Shown: positions 50,268 through 58,282, numbered from the stretch's first letter. The stretch is DNA of 64,000 bases from Motilibacter deserti (GCF_011250635.1 NZ_JAANNP010000001.1:714933-778932), one strand, 5' to 3'. Translations and numbers: made by a program. Notes: a model not told the origin generated them from the letters alone.

Positions 50268-50333
50268 ATGAGCAGCGACCACAGACCCAGGGCCGTGCAT
50301 CCCGACCCCGTTGAGGGGGTGCACGGCCGTTGA
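50268..50333 (+). CDS. 21-residue Pro/Asp/Glu-containing leader peptide of CNNM operon 1
   Basis: This small ORF starts at ATG 50268 after GGAAGGG and encodes 21 residues that include HRPRAV and HPDPVEG. Its TGA stop overlaps the CNNM start codon (TGATG at 50331-50335). Clusters of proline with acidic residues destabilise translating ribosomes when Mg2+ is low, which is how Salmonella MgtL (with its EPDP motif) controls mgtA. Codons 9-21 lie across the hairpin just before the transporter ATG, so leader translation would open or refold it. The Mg2+-sensing role is inferred, backed by a second leader of the same length before CNNM operon 2. Confidence 0.7.
   Translation: MSSDHRPRAVHPDPVEGVHGR
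50291..50328 (+). promoter_or_regulatory. start-site hairpin of CNNM operon 1
   Basis: GGCCGTGCA (50291-50299) pairs with TGCACGGCC (50320-50328), and CCCC/GGGG pairing inside extends it. It ends 4 bases before the transporter ATG and would block its ribosome site unless ribosomes translating the leader peptide melt it. Confidence 0.7.
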
Positions 50334-51778
50334 TGGAAGTCCTGACCCTGCTGCTCGGCGTCCTGGTCGTCCTCCTGATCACCGTCGCGACGGGCTATTT
50401 CGTCGCGCAGGAGTTCGCCTACATGGCGGTCGACCGCTCCGGGCTGGCCGCGCGCGCCGAGGCCGGTGACGCCGCCGCCGCGCGGGCGCTGGCCGTCACC
50501 CGGCGGACGTCGTTCATGCTGTCGGGCGCGCAGCTCGGGATCACCGTCACCGGGCTGCTCGTCGGCTACGTCGCCGAGCCCCTCATCGGCGAGTCGCTCG
50601 GCGCGCTGCTCGGCGGTGTCGCGGTCCCCACGGGGCTGAGCGTCGCGATCGGCGCGGTCGTCGCGCTGCTCTTCTCCACCGTCGTGCAGATGCTCTTCGG
50701 TGAGCTGTTCCCGAAGAACCTCGCGATCGCCCGCCCGGAGGTCGTCGCGCGCCGGCTCGCGGCCTCGACCGTGCTGTTCCTGCGTGTCCTCGGCTGGCTC
50801 ATCTGGGTCTTCGACCAGGCCGCGAACCTGCTGCTGCGAGCCCTGCGGATCGAGCCCGTGCACGACGTCGAGCACGCCGCCACCGCACGCGACCTCGAGC
50901 ACATCGTCGAGGAGTCGCGCGAGAGCGGGGACCTGCCGGCCGAGCTGTCCATGCTGCTCGACCGCATCCTCGACTTCCCCGAGCGGGACGTGGCGCACGC
51001 GATGATCCCGCGGCCCCGCGTCGGCACGGTGGACGACACCGTCACGATCGGCGGGCTCCGCGAGCTGATGGCGCACGGCCACTCGCGCTATCCCGTGCTC
51101 GCCGAAGGCACGGAGGACGTCGTCGGGGTGGTGCACCTGGCCGACCTGCTGGCCTCCGCCGCGCCCGACGACGCTCCGGTGACCACGATCGCCCGCCCGA
51201 GCCTGTTCGTGTCTGCCTACACGCCGCTGCCCGAGGCGCTGCGCCAGCTCACCGGGACCACGAACCAGCTGGCCTGCGTGGTCGACGAGTACGGCGGGTT
51301 CGCCGGCGTGCTCACGGTCGAGGACCTCGCCGAGGAGCTCGTCGGCGAGATCACCGACGAGCACGACGAGGAGCGCCCCGAGTACGTCCCGGTCGAGGGC
51401 GACGGCGTCTGGGAGATGCCCGGCGACGTCCACGTCGACGAGGTCGAGCGGGCGCTCGGCGTCGACCTGCCCCGCGGCGGCTACGAGACCGTCGCCGGCC
51501 TGGTGATCGCGGCGCACGGCGCGCTGCCGACGCCCGGCACCCGGGTAGTGCTGGCGCTGCCCGAGGACCCGGCCGACCTGCTGAGCGATGACGAGCCCGA
51601 GCCGCGCCTGCTCTGCGTCGAGGTGCTCGACGTGGCCCGCCACGTCCCGGCACGCGTCCGGCTCACGCTGCCCGACCTGGATCCCGACTCCACCGGCGAC
51701 CCGGTCGCCGAGGACGACACCGGCGTCACGAACCACACCGTCGCCACACCCACCACTTCCGAGAAGGGCCTGCGTTGA
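50333..51778 (+). CDS. CNNM/CorC-type transporter, operon 1 first gene
   Basis: This 481-residue hemolysin-C/CNNM family protein has the DUF21 transmembrane domain (about 1-195: FVAQEFAYMAVDRSGL, SFMLSGAQLGITVTGLLVGYVAEPLIG, LFGELFPKNLAIARPE), a CBS pair (about 215-345) and a C-terminal CorC_HlyC domain (about 360-450, DVHVDEVERALGVDLP). CNNM proteins move Mg2+, often exporting it with Na+. ATG 50333 overlaps the leader-peptide stop. A TTG at 50330 is in frame but less likely. No Shine-Dalgarno is present, so translation probably depends on the leader. Confidence 0.92.
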   Translation: MEVLTLLLGVLVVLLITVATGYFVAQEFAYMAVDRSGLAARAEAGDAAAARALAVTRRTSFMLSGAQLGITVTGLLVGYVAEPLIGESLGALLGGVAVPTGLSVAIGAVVALLFSTVVQMLFGELFPKNLAIARPEVVARRLAASTVLFLRVLGWLIWVFDQAANLLLRALRIEPVHDVEHAATARDLEHIVEESRESGDLPAELSMLLDRILDFPERDVAHAMIPRPRVGTVDDTVTIGGLRELMAHGHSRYPVLAEGTEDVVGVVHLADLLASAAPDDAPVTTIARPSLFVSAYTPLPEALRQLTGTTNQLACVVDEYGGFAGVLTVEDLAEELVGEITDEHDEERPEYVPVEGDGVWEMPGDVHVDEVERALGVDLPRGGYETVAGLVIAAHGALPTPGTRVVLALPEDPADLLSDDEPEPRLLCVEVLDVARHVPARVRLTLPDLDPDSTGDPVAEDDTGVTNHTVATPTTSEKGLR

Positions 51779-52791
51779 GCGACAACCCCTGGGTCGTCGT
51801 CCCCGCGACCGGCGCGATCGTCGCCGCCAGCGCGTTCTTCGTCGCCGTCGAGTTCGCGGCCCTCGCCGCCAAGCGCCACCGGCTCGAGGACGCCGCGCCC
51901 GCCAGCCGGTCGGCCCGCGCCGCGCTGCGCAGCTCCTCGGAGCTGACGCTGCTGCTGGCCGGGTCGCAGCTCGGCATCACCGCCGCCACCCTGGCCCTCG
52001 GCGCGATCAGCAAGCCTGCCGTCCACCACTGGCTGACCCCGCTGTTCGAGGACGGCGGGCTGCCGGAGGTGGCGGCAGACGTCGCCGGCTTCGTGCTGGC
52101 CCTGCTCGTCGTGACCTTCCTGCACCTGGTCGTGGGCGAGATGACCCCCAAGTCGTGGGCCATCGCGCACCCCGAGCGCTCGGCGACGCTGCTCGCGCTG
52201 CCGATGCGCGCGTTTCTGTGGGCCTTCCGGCCGCTGCTGCGCGCGCTGAACGAGATGGCGAACGCCCTGGTCCGGCGGGTCGGGGTCGAGCCCGCCAACG
52301 AGGTCGCCGTGGGGCACAGCCCCGACGCGCTGCGCCACCTCGTGGAGCACTCGGCCAACGTCGGCGCGCTGGACGCCCGCTTCTCCGCGCAGCTGTCGGA
52401 GGCGCTGGAGATGGAGCGGATGACCGTACGCGAGCTGCTGCGCCCGACGGCGCCGCTCGCCGCCGTGGGCCCCGACGCGCCGGTCAGCGAGGTGCGCGAG
52501 GTGACCCGGCGTACCGGGCACCTGCGCGTCCTCGTCGGGGACGCCGACCGCATCACGCACGTCGTACACGTCCGCGACACCTTGACCGCCCCGGCCACGG
52601 CGCCGGCGGCCCAGTTCGCCCGCCCGGTGTTCACGCTCGACGCGGACACCACCGTGCACGCCGCCCTGCGCCAGATGCGCGAGACCCGCAACCACCTCGC
52701 CGTCGTCACCGCTGACGGCGCGCTGGCGGGCGTCATCACGCTGGCCGACGTGCTGCGCCGGCTGCTGCCTCAGGCAGCGGCTGCCGCCTGA
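51775..52791 (+). CDS. CNNM/CorC-type transporter paralogue, operon 1 second gene
   Basis: This 338-residue protein has the DUF21 membrane domain (SAFFVAVEFAALAAKRHRLE, LLLAGSQLGITAATLALGAISKPAV, VVGEMTPKSWAIAHPE) and a CBS pair but lacks the CorC_HlyC domain of its partner. The usual P-K-N after GE is P-K-S here. TTG 51775 overlaps the previous stop by 4 bp (TTGA). The full-length plus short pair arrangement is repeated in the second CNNM operon and suggests that the two proteins form a heterodimer. Confidence 0.9.
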   Translation: MSDNPWVVVPATGAIVAASAFFVAVEFAALAAKRHRLEDAAPASRSARAALRSSSELTLLLAGSQLGITAATLALGAISKPAVHHWLTPLFEDGGLPEVAADVAGFVLALLVVTFLHLVVGEMTPKSWAIAHPERSATLLALPMRAFLWAFRPLLRALNEMANALVRRVGVEPANEVAVGHSPDALRHLVEHSANVGALDARFSAQLSEALEMERMTVRELLRPTAPLAAVGPDAPVSEVREVTRRTGHLRVLVGDADRITHVVHVRDTLTAPATAPAAQFARPVFTLDADTTVHAALRQMRETRNHLAVVTADGALAGVITLADVLRRLLPQAAAAA

Positions 52792-52825
52792 CCCGCCGGG
52801 CACGTCCGGCCCACCGGACGGCGGG
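52792..52825 (+). terminator. hairpin after CNNM operon 1
   Basis: CCCGCC (52792-52797) pairs with GGCGGG (52820-52825), with GTCCGG/CCGGAC (52804-52809 and 52814-52819) pairing inside. It begins at the CNNM stop. A second perfect 8-bp hairpin, CCTCGCCC-ATCT-GGGCGAGG, follows at 52870-52889. Together they should separate the CNNM operon from the next leader. Confidence 0.65.
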
Positions 52826-52951
52826 CGAGGACGCGGCGCGTGGGCGTCGCTCCGGGGGCACCGGCGGAGCCTCGCCCATCTGGGCGAGGTGCGGTGATCG
52901 CAGGGAATGCCCTACCCTGCCGTCCGGTTGGTTGCCTGAGGAGGTGGTCCT

Positions 52952-53035
52952 GTGCTGCAGATCGTCGTGCGTCGTCTGACGCAGCGCCGGCACGTCGACC
53001 TCCTGCGCACGTGCAGTGCGGCCTGTCGTCCCTGA
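52952..53035 (+). CDS. cysteine-type leader peptide of the SDF symporter
   Basis: This 27-residue ORF starts at GTG 52952 with a very strong GAGGAGG 7 bases upstream. It contains the RRHVDLLR motif followed by TCSAACRP. That pattern (RRHVDLxR, then Ser/Cys residues near the end) is the recurrent actinobacterial leader peptide found before sulfur and cysteine genes, where cysteine shortage stalls the ribosome and relieves attenuation. Here it lies 69 bp before the symporter start, implying control by cysteine supply. No other gene fits between. Confidence 0.8.
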   Translation: MLQIVVRRLTQRRHVDLLRTCSAACRP

Positions 53036-53104
53036 CGACCCTTCCGCCGCCCACCTGCTCGCAACCCGCTCCCGGCGCCGTCGTGCGCCCGAAAGGTCAT
53101 GCCC

Positions 53105-54478
53105 ATGCGCGCGACTCTGCGCCGCGTCCCCTTCTCCGCCCAGGTCCTGCTCGGCCTCGTGCTCGGCGTCGTCCTCGGCCTCGTCGCCCGGTCCATGGGC
53201 GAGGTCTCCGACGGCAGCCCCAACTGGCTCGCCAGCACGCTCGACACCGTCGGCGACCTGTTCGTCAGCCTGCTCCGCGCCGCCGTCGTCCCGCTCGTCC
53301 TGACCGCGGTCATCGCGAGCATCGCCAACCTGCGCGGGGTCGGGAACGCAGCCCGCCTCGCCGGCCAGACGCTGCTCTGGTTCGCGATCACCGCGTTCGC
53401 CGCCGTGCTCATCGGCATCGGCCTCGGCCTCCTGCTGCAGCCCGGCGACCACACCTCGGTCACGCGCGACAGCGCGCACAGCGTCAGCACCATGGGCGAC
53501 TGGTGGGCCTTCCTCACCGGCCTCGTCCCGGACAACGTCCTCGGCCTGGAGGCCGACACGTCGGTCACCGACGGGGTCGCCTCGACGAGCCTGTCCTTCA
53601 ACGTGCTGCAGGTCGTCGTCATCGCCGTCGCCCTCGGCATCGCCGCCCTCAAGGTCGGCGACGCCGCCGAGCCCTTCGTCAACCTCGTGCAGTCTGCGCT
53701 GCAGGTCGTGCAGAAGGTGCTGTGGTGGATCATCCGGCTCGCGCCCATCGGCAGCGCCGGCCTGATCGGCCACGCGGTCGCGGCGTACGGCTGGGACGCC
53801 CTCGGCTCGCTCGGCGTCTTCGCCGTCGCGGTCTACGTCGGCCTCGCGCTCGTGCTCTTCGTCGTCTACCCGGTGGTCCTCAAGGCCAACGGGCTCTCGA
53901 TCAAGCAGTTCTTCACCGGCGTGTGGCCGGCCACCTCGCTCGCCTTCGTCTCGCGCTCGTCGCTCGGCACCCTGCCCGTCACCCAGCAGGTGACCGAGCG
54001 CAACCTCGGCGTCCCGCGGGCGTACGCCTCCTTCGCCGTGCCGCTCGGCGCCACCACCAAGATGGACGGCTGCGCCGCGATCTACCCGGCGCTCTCGGCG
54101 ATCTTCGTCGCGCAGTTCTTCGGCGTCTCGCTCGGCATCACGGACTACCTGCTGATCGTGCTCGTCTCCGTCGTCGGCTCCGCGGCCACGGCCGGCACCA
54201 CCGGCGCCACGGTCATGACCACGCTCACGCTGTCCACGCTGGGCCTGCCGCTCGAGGGCGTCGGCCTGCTGCTGGCGATCGACCCGATCCTCGACATGGG
54301 CCGCACCGCGCTCAACGTCACCGGCCAGGCGCTCGTCCCGGCCATCGTGGCCAAGCGCGAGGGCATCCTCGACAAGGCGGTCTACGACGCGCCCCGCGGC
54401 AGCGACGGCTTCGCCCTCCCCGTCGACGGCACCCCGGTCGAGGTGCCGGAGCGGGCGGCGGTCCCCGTCCCCGCCTGA
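53105..54478 (+). CDS. SDF (DAACS) family sodium/proton symporter, probably cystine or dicarboxylate
   Basis: This 457-residue transporter shows the DAACS signatures: SRSSLGTLPVT (serine-rich reentrant loop 1), GATTKMDGCA (NMDG-like Na+ site, here KMDG), and DPILDMGRTALNVTGQ (substrate-binding TM8). Dicarboxylate, glutamate and cystine carriers (DctA, GltP, TcyP) share this fold. The cysteine-type leader peptide upstream points to L-cystine uptake. ATG 53105 is preferred because AAAGG stands 8 bases before it; an ATG at 53099 is too close. A strong hairpin ends the gene. Confidence 0.92.
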   Translation: MRATLRRVPFSAQVLLGLVLGVVLGLVARSMGEVSDGSPNWLASTLDTVGDLFVSLLRAAVVPLVLTAVIASIANLRGVGNAARLAGQTLLWFAITAFAAVLIGIGLGLLLQPGDHTSVTRDSAHSVSTMGDWWAFLTGLVPDNVLGLEADTSVTDGVASTSLSFNVLQVVVIAVALGIAALKVGDAAEPFVNLVQSALQVVQKVLWWIIRLAPIGSAGLIGHAVAAYGWDALGSLGVFAVAVYVGLALVLFVVYPVVLKANGLSIKQFFTGVWPATSLAFVSRSSLGTLPVTQQVTERNLGVPRAYASFAVPLGATTKMDGCAAIYPALSAIFVAQFFGVSLGITDYLLIVLVSVVGSAATAGTTGATVMTTLTLSTLGLPLEGVGLLLAIDPILDMGRTALNVTGQALVPAIVAKREGILDKAVYDAPRGSDGFALPVDGTPVEVPERAAVPVPA

Positions 54479-54523
54479 CGGCCCCGGCCGCGCGCTGGAG
54501 CCGCACCTCAGGACCGCACGTCA

Positions 54524-54558
54524 GAACGGCCCGGACAGCGTCGCTGTCCGGGCCGTTC
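54524..54558. terminator. 16-bp perfect bidirectional terminator hairpin
   Basis: GAACGGCCCGGACAGC (54524-54539) pairs perfectly with 54543-54558 around a 3-base loop. It lies between the stops of the convergent SDF and CNNM genes and can end transcripts from both. Confidence 0.92.
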
Positions 54559-54571
54559 CACGTCGGGGCGC

Positions 54572-55618
54572 CTAGCGGCGCAGCTTCTGCGCCTCGTCGC
54601 GGATCTCGCCCACCAGCTCCTCGATCACGTCCTCGAGCGCGACGACGCCGACGAGGCCCCCGTCCGCACCGTGCACGCGGGCCAGGTGCGAGCCCGAGCG
54701 CTGCATCGCGGTGAGGACCTGGCGCAGCGGGTCGGTCTCGCGGACGGCCGGCAACGGGCGTACGGCCTCCGGGCGCAGCGCGGCGGCGCGCCGGGCGGGC
54801 TCCACCTCCAGCACGTCCTTGACGTGGACGTAGCCGCTGAAGCCGCCCGCACCGTCGCGGACGGGGAACCGGGAGTAGCCCGTGCGCGCCGACAGCTCCT
54901 CGACCTGGGCGGGCGTCGCGCCGGCGTCGATCACGGTCAGCGCGGCGGTCGGCAGCAGCACCGACCGGGCACCGCGCTCCTCGAAGCTGAGCGCGCCCTT
55001 GATCAGGCGCTCCTCGTCCTCCTCGAGCAGCCCCTCACGCCGGGACTCCTCCACCAGGCCGGCGACCTCGTCCCGGGTGAAGGCGCTGGTCACCTCGTTC
55101 TTCGGCTGGATGCGCACGGCGCGCAGCGTGCCGTTGGCGAGCGCGTTGAGCGCCACGATCACCGGGTGCAGGGCCCGCACGACCAGCATCAGTGCCGGTC
55201 CGAGCAGCAGCGCGGCGCGGTCCGGCCCGACGAGCGCGAGGTTCTTCGGCACCATCTCGCCGAGCACGATGTGCAGGAAGGCGACGATCGAGAGCGCGAT
55301 GACGAACGCGATCGGGTGCAGGAGGGACTCGGGCACGTGGACGTGCTCGAGCGGCACCTCGATGTAGTGCGCGACCGCCGGCTCGCCGAGCGAGCCGAGC
55401 CCGAGCGAGCAGACCGTGACGCCGAGCTGGGCGCCGGCCAGCATGAGGGAGATCTCCTCCATGGCCCGCAGGGTGGTGCGGGCGGCGCGCGACCCCGCCT
55501 CGGCGCGCGGCTCGATCGCCGAGCGGCGCGCGCCGACGAGCGCGAACTCCGCACCGACGAAGAACGCGTTGCCCAGCAGCAGGGCGACCGCGATCGCGAT
55601 CGCGAGCTCGCCGCTCAC
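54572..55618 (-). CDS. CNNM/CorC-type transporter, operon 2 second gene
   Basis: This 348-residue protein has a DUF21 domain (NAFFVGAEFALVGARRSAIE, LMLAGAQLGVTVCSLGLGSLGEPAV, IVLGEMVPKNLALVGPD) and a CBS pair ending in VVALEDVIEELVGEIRDE; it lacks a CorC_HlyC domain. GTG 55618 overlaps the stop of the upstream CNNM gene. It parallels the short partner in operon 1, but here the P-K-N motif is intact. It probably works with the longer partner in Mg2+ or other divalent cation homeostasis. Confidence 0.92.
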   Translation of the reverse strand: MSGELAIAIAVALLLGNAFFVGAEFALVGARRSAIEPRAEAGSRAARTTLRAMEEISLMLAGAQLGVTVCSLGLGSLGEPAVAHYIEVPLEHVHVPESLLHPIAFVIALSIVAFLHIVLGEMVPKNLALVGPDRAALLLGPALMLVVRALHPVIVALNALANGTLRAVRIQPKNEVTSAFTRDEVAGLVEESRREGLLEEDEERLIKGALSFEERGARSVLLPTAALTVIDAGATPAQVEELSARTGYSRFPVRDGAGGFSGYVHVKDVLEVEPARRAAALRPEAVRPLPAVRETDPLRQVLTAMQRSGSHLARVHGADGGLVGVVALEDVIEELVGEIRDEAQKLRR

Positions 55619-57015
55619 CGTGCGCCTCCGCCGTCCGCGGCCCCGCCGGGACGGGCGTCCGGCCCGTCGCCCGCCGGCGGCTCCGGCGGCGCTCCGGCGA
55701 GCACGAGCTCCACCCGGTCGACCCGAAGCCCGTCCATGGCGACGACGCGCAGCGTCACCTGCTCGTGCCCGAGGCCGCCGCTGACCGGTGCCTCGATCTC
55801 GACCGCGTCGCCCACGGCGGGCACGCGGCCGAGCTCGGCGCTGATCAGCCCGGCGATCGTCTCGTAGTCCTCGTCCTGCGGCAGGTCCACGCCGACGTGG
55901 CGGGACGCCTCGTCCGGACGCAGCTGGCCCGAGAGCGACCAGGTGCCGTCGGGAAGCTGGCGCACCGACGCGCGCCGCTCGTCGTGCTCGTCGATGACGT
56001 CCCCCACGAGCTCCTCGATGAGGTCCTCGAGCGTGACGATGCCCGCCACCCCGCCGAACTCGTCGATCGCGATCGCGGCCTGCAGCCCCTGCTTGAGGAT
56101 GTCCAGCAGCGGGTCCAGCTCCAACGTGTCCGGGACGAGCACGGGGTCGACCATGACCGACTCGACCTGCACCCGCGCCCGCCGCTCGTGCGGCACGGCC
56201 AGGGCGTGCTTCACGTGGACGATGCCGATGACGTCGTCCGCGACGCCCTGCACGATCGGGAAGCGGGACCGTCCGGTCTCCTTCACCGCGGCGACGACCT
56301 CGGCGAGGGTCGCGTCGGCGGGCAGGGTGTGCATCTGCACGCGCGGGGTCATCACGTCGCGCGCCCGCCGCTCGCCGAAGGCGAAGCTCTGCTGGAGCAG
56401 GACCGCGGTCTCGGCCTCGAGCGTGCCCTGCTCGGCCGAGCGCCGGACGAGCGAGACGAGCTCCTGGGGCGAGCGGGCGGAGGCGAGCTCCTCCTGGGCC
56501 TCCACGCCGAAGCGGTGCAGCAGCGCGTTGGCCGTGCCGTTGAGCAGCCGGATCGCCGGTCCGGTCACCCGGGTCGACAGCCGGGAGAACCCCTGCACCG
56601 ACTTCGCGGTGGCCAGCGGGCGTGCGATGGCGAGGTTCTTGGGGACCAGCTCGCCGAACACCATGGTCAGGACGGTGGCGAGCACGAGCGCGAGCGAGAC
56701 GGACACGGTCCGCGCCGCCCGCTCGGAGCTGCCCGCAGCCTCGATCAGCGGCCGGACGAGCTCGGCGATCGCCGGCTCGGAGAGGTAGCCGATGAGCAGG
56801 TTGGTGACCGTGATGCCCACCTGAGCGCCGGACAGCTGCGTCGAGAGCGAGCGCAGCCCGGCGAGCACCCCCTGGGCGCCGCGGTCGCCGGCCTCGGCGG
56901 CCCGCTCGACGCTCGGGCGGTCGACGGTGAGCAGGGAGAACTCGGCCGCGACGTAGGCCCCGCACGCGACCACCAGCACCAGTGCCAGGGCGAGCGAGAC
57001 CAGGGCGACCGTCAT
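55615..57015 (-). CDS. CNNM/CorC-type transporter, operon 2 first gene
   Basis: This 466-residue full-length CNNM protein has a DUF21 membrane domain (AEFSLLTVDRPSVE, STQLSGAQVGITVTNLLIGYLSEPAI, FGELVPKNLAIARPL), a CBS pair (about 205-340) and a CorC_HlyC domain (about 350-440). A Pro/Gly/Asp-rich tail ends the protein. ATG 57015 overlaps the leader-peptide stop (ATGA) and has a hairpin instead of a ribosome site, so leader translation probably controls initiation. Order and domain make-up match operon 1. Confidence 0.93.
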   Translation of the reverse strand: MTVALVSLALALVLVVACGAYVAAEFSLLTVDRPSVERAAEAGDRGAQGVLAGLRSLSTQLSGAQVGITVTNLLIGYLSEPAIAELVRPLIEAAGSSERAARTVSVSLALVLATVLTMVFGELVPKNLAIARPLATAKSVQGFSRLSTRVTGPAIRLLNGTANALLHRFGVEAQEELASARSPQELVSLVRRSAEQGTLEAETAVLLQQSFAFGERRARDVMTPRVQMHTLPADATLAEVVAAVKETGRSRFPIVQGVADDVIGIVHVKHALAVPHERRARVQVESVMVDPVLVPDTLELDPLLDILKQGLQAAIAIDEFGGVAGIVTLEDLIEELVGDVIDEHDERRASVRQLPDGTWSLSGQLRPDEASRHVGVDLPQDEDYETIAGLISAELGRVPAVGDAVEIEAPVSGGLGHEQVTLRVVAMDGLRVDRVELVLAGAPPEPPAGDGPDARPGGAADGGGAR

Positions 57016-57077
57016 ATGGCGCCGGACCGGGGCGGCGCCAAGGGTCTGGAGGGGGGTTCGTCAGGTGCGCAGCTCAC
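57012..57077 (-). CDS. 21-residue Pro-rich acidic leader peptide of CNNM operon 2
   Basis: On the minus strand GTG 57077, preceded by AGGATGG, opens a 21-codon ORF with the sequence elements APDEPPSRP and LAPPRSG. Seven of 21 residues are proline or follow an acidic residue pair, and the stop overlaps the CNNM start (ATGA). Length, composition and stop/start overlap mirror the leader of operon 1 although the sequences are not similar. Pro and Asp/Glu clusters can make ribosomes fall off at low Mg2+, as known for MgtL. This is an inferred Mg2+-responsive leader. Confidence 0.7.
   Translation of the reverse strand: MSCAPDEPPSRPLAPPRSGAI
57018..57039 (-). promoter_or_regulatory. start-site hairpin of CNNM operon 2
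   Basis: GGCGCCG (57018-57024) and CGGCGCC (57033-57039) pair around 8 bases. In the transcript it ends 2 bases before the CNNM start codon and lies entirely inside the leader ORF, so ribosomes on the leader would melt it. Confidence 0.65.
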
Positions 57078-57245
57078 CGCACCATCCTGCCAAGCCGTCG
57101 GCCCGCCAAACGCGGCCGGGGCCGGGCTGTGGACAGCGCGGGCGGCCGTCCCCACCGGTCGGCGAAGTGGGACATTCCCCCACGGGCGGGTGACGATGGG
57201 GTGACTGCGGCCCCGGCCGGGCGCGGCGTACCGGAGACTGGGGGC

Positions 57246-58253
57246 ATGCTCCGCGCTCCACGCCTGCACCCTCGCGCCCGTGCCCTCCCCGTCGTGCTGG
57301 CCGCGGCCGTCGCCCTCGTCGGCTCCGTGGCCCTGCCGTCGTCGACCGCCACGGCCGCTCCCGCCGGCTGCCCGACCGCGACCGTGACGGTGGCGGACGG
57401 GCCACAGCTGAAGAAGGCGCTGAAGGCCGCCAGGGCCGGGACGACCATCGCCCTGGCCAACGGGACCTACGCCGGCCCGTTCACCCTCGAGCGGTCCGGC
57501 CGCGCGGGCAAGCCGGTCCGGCTGTGCGGCGGGCGCGGCGCGGTGCTGCAGGGCAAGGGCATCAAGGGCTACACCCTGCACCTCGAGGGGGTCCACCACG
57601 TCGAGGTCCGCGGCCTCACCATCCGCGGCGGGCTGAAGGGCCTGGTCGCCGACCGGACGAGCTCCTCGCTTTTCAAAGGCCTCCTGATCGAGCGCACCGG
57701 CCAGGAGGCGCTGCACCTGCGCACCTTCAGCTCGCGCAACACGGTCACGGGCAACACGATCCGCAAGACCGGCCTCAAGGATCCGAAGTTCGGCGAAGGC
57801 ATCTACATCGGCTCTGCGGAGAGCAACTGGGGCCGCTACACCGGCGGCAAGCCCGACCGCAGCGACTACAACGTCGTGTCCGGCAACACGATCAGCGCGA
57901 CCACGGCCGAGAACGTCGACATCAAGGAAGGCACGACCGGCGGCAGGCTCGTGGGCAACCGCTTCGATGCCACGGGCATGTCCAAGAACCCGAAGGACGC
58001 CGACTCGTGGGTCGACGTCAAGGGCAACGGCTGGGTCATCAGCGGCAACGTCGGCAGGGGCGCGAAGCGGGACGGCTTCCAGACCCACGTCATCCTGCCC
58101 GGCTGGGGCAAGGACAACGTGTTCACGGCCAACAAGGCCACGGTCGTCGGCTCCGGCTACGCCTTCCGCCTCGACACCGACGAGCCCAACACCCTCCGCT
58201 GCGACAACACGGTCTCCGGCGGCGCAGAGCTGTCCAACGTCGCGTGCTCCTGA
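57246..58253 (+). CDS. secreted right-handed beta-helix protein (pectate-lyase-like fold)
   Basis: This 335-residue protein has a Sec signal peptide (MLRAP, then ARALPVVLAAAVALVGSVALPSS, cleavage near ATAA about 38). The mature part shows parallel beta-helix repeats typical of PbH1 and polysaccharide lyase-like proteins: LQGKGIKGYTLHLEGVHHVEVRGLTIRGG, NTVTGNTIRKTGLKD, NVVSGNTISATTAENVDIKEG, NVFTANKATVVGSGYAFR. It probably binds or cleaves an extracellular polysaccharide. Catalytic residues cannot be assigned with confidence. ATG 57246 is the first start before the signal peptide. Confidence 0.83.
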   Translation: MLRAPRLHPRARALPVVLAAAVALVGSVALPSSTATAAPAGCPTATVTVADGPQLKKALKAARAGTTIALANGTYAGPFTLERSGRAGKPVRLCGGRGAVLQGKGIKGYTLHLEGVHHVEVRGLTIRGGLKGLVADRTSSSLFKGLLIERTGQEALHLRTFSSRNTVTGNTIRKTGLKDPKFGEGIYIGSAESNWGRYTGGKPDRSDYNVVSGNTISATTAENVDIKEGTTGGRLVGNRFDATGMSKNPKDADSWVDVKGNGWVISGNVGRGAKRDGFQTHVILPGWGKDNVFTANKATVVGSGYAFRLDTDEPNTLRCDNTVSGGAELSNVACS

Positions 58254-58282
58254 CAGACTCGGCGCCCGGGAGGTCCCGCACG

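Noticed and set aside
50176-50271. A further upstream ORF (GTG 50176) of 31 basic residues whose TGA overlaps the first CNNM leader ATG
   Set aside because: It has no ribosome site and an Arg-rich composition typical of chance GC-rich frames. It is worth noting only if conservation appears.
50124-50332. Possible M-box Mg2+ riboswitch before CNNM operon 1
   Set aside because: The region is about 200 bp and lacks the conserved M-box helices; the leader-peptide model explains the visible structure better.
57246-58253. Beta-helix protein as the lyase partner of the GH88-sulfatase pair
   Set aside because: It is 50 kb away and has no assignable catalytic residues, so a functional link cannot be supported.
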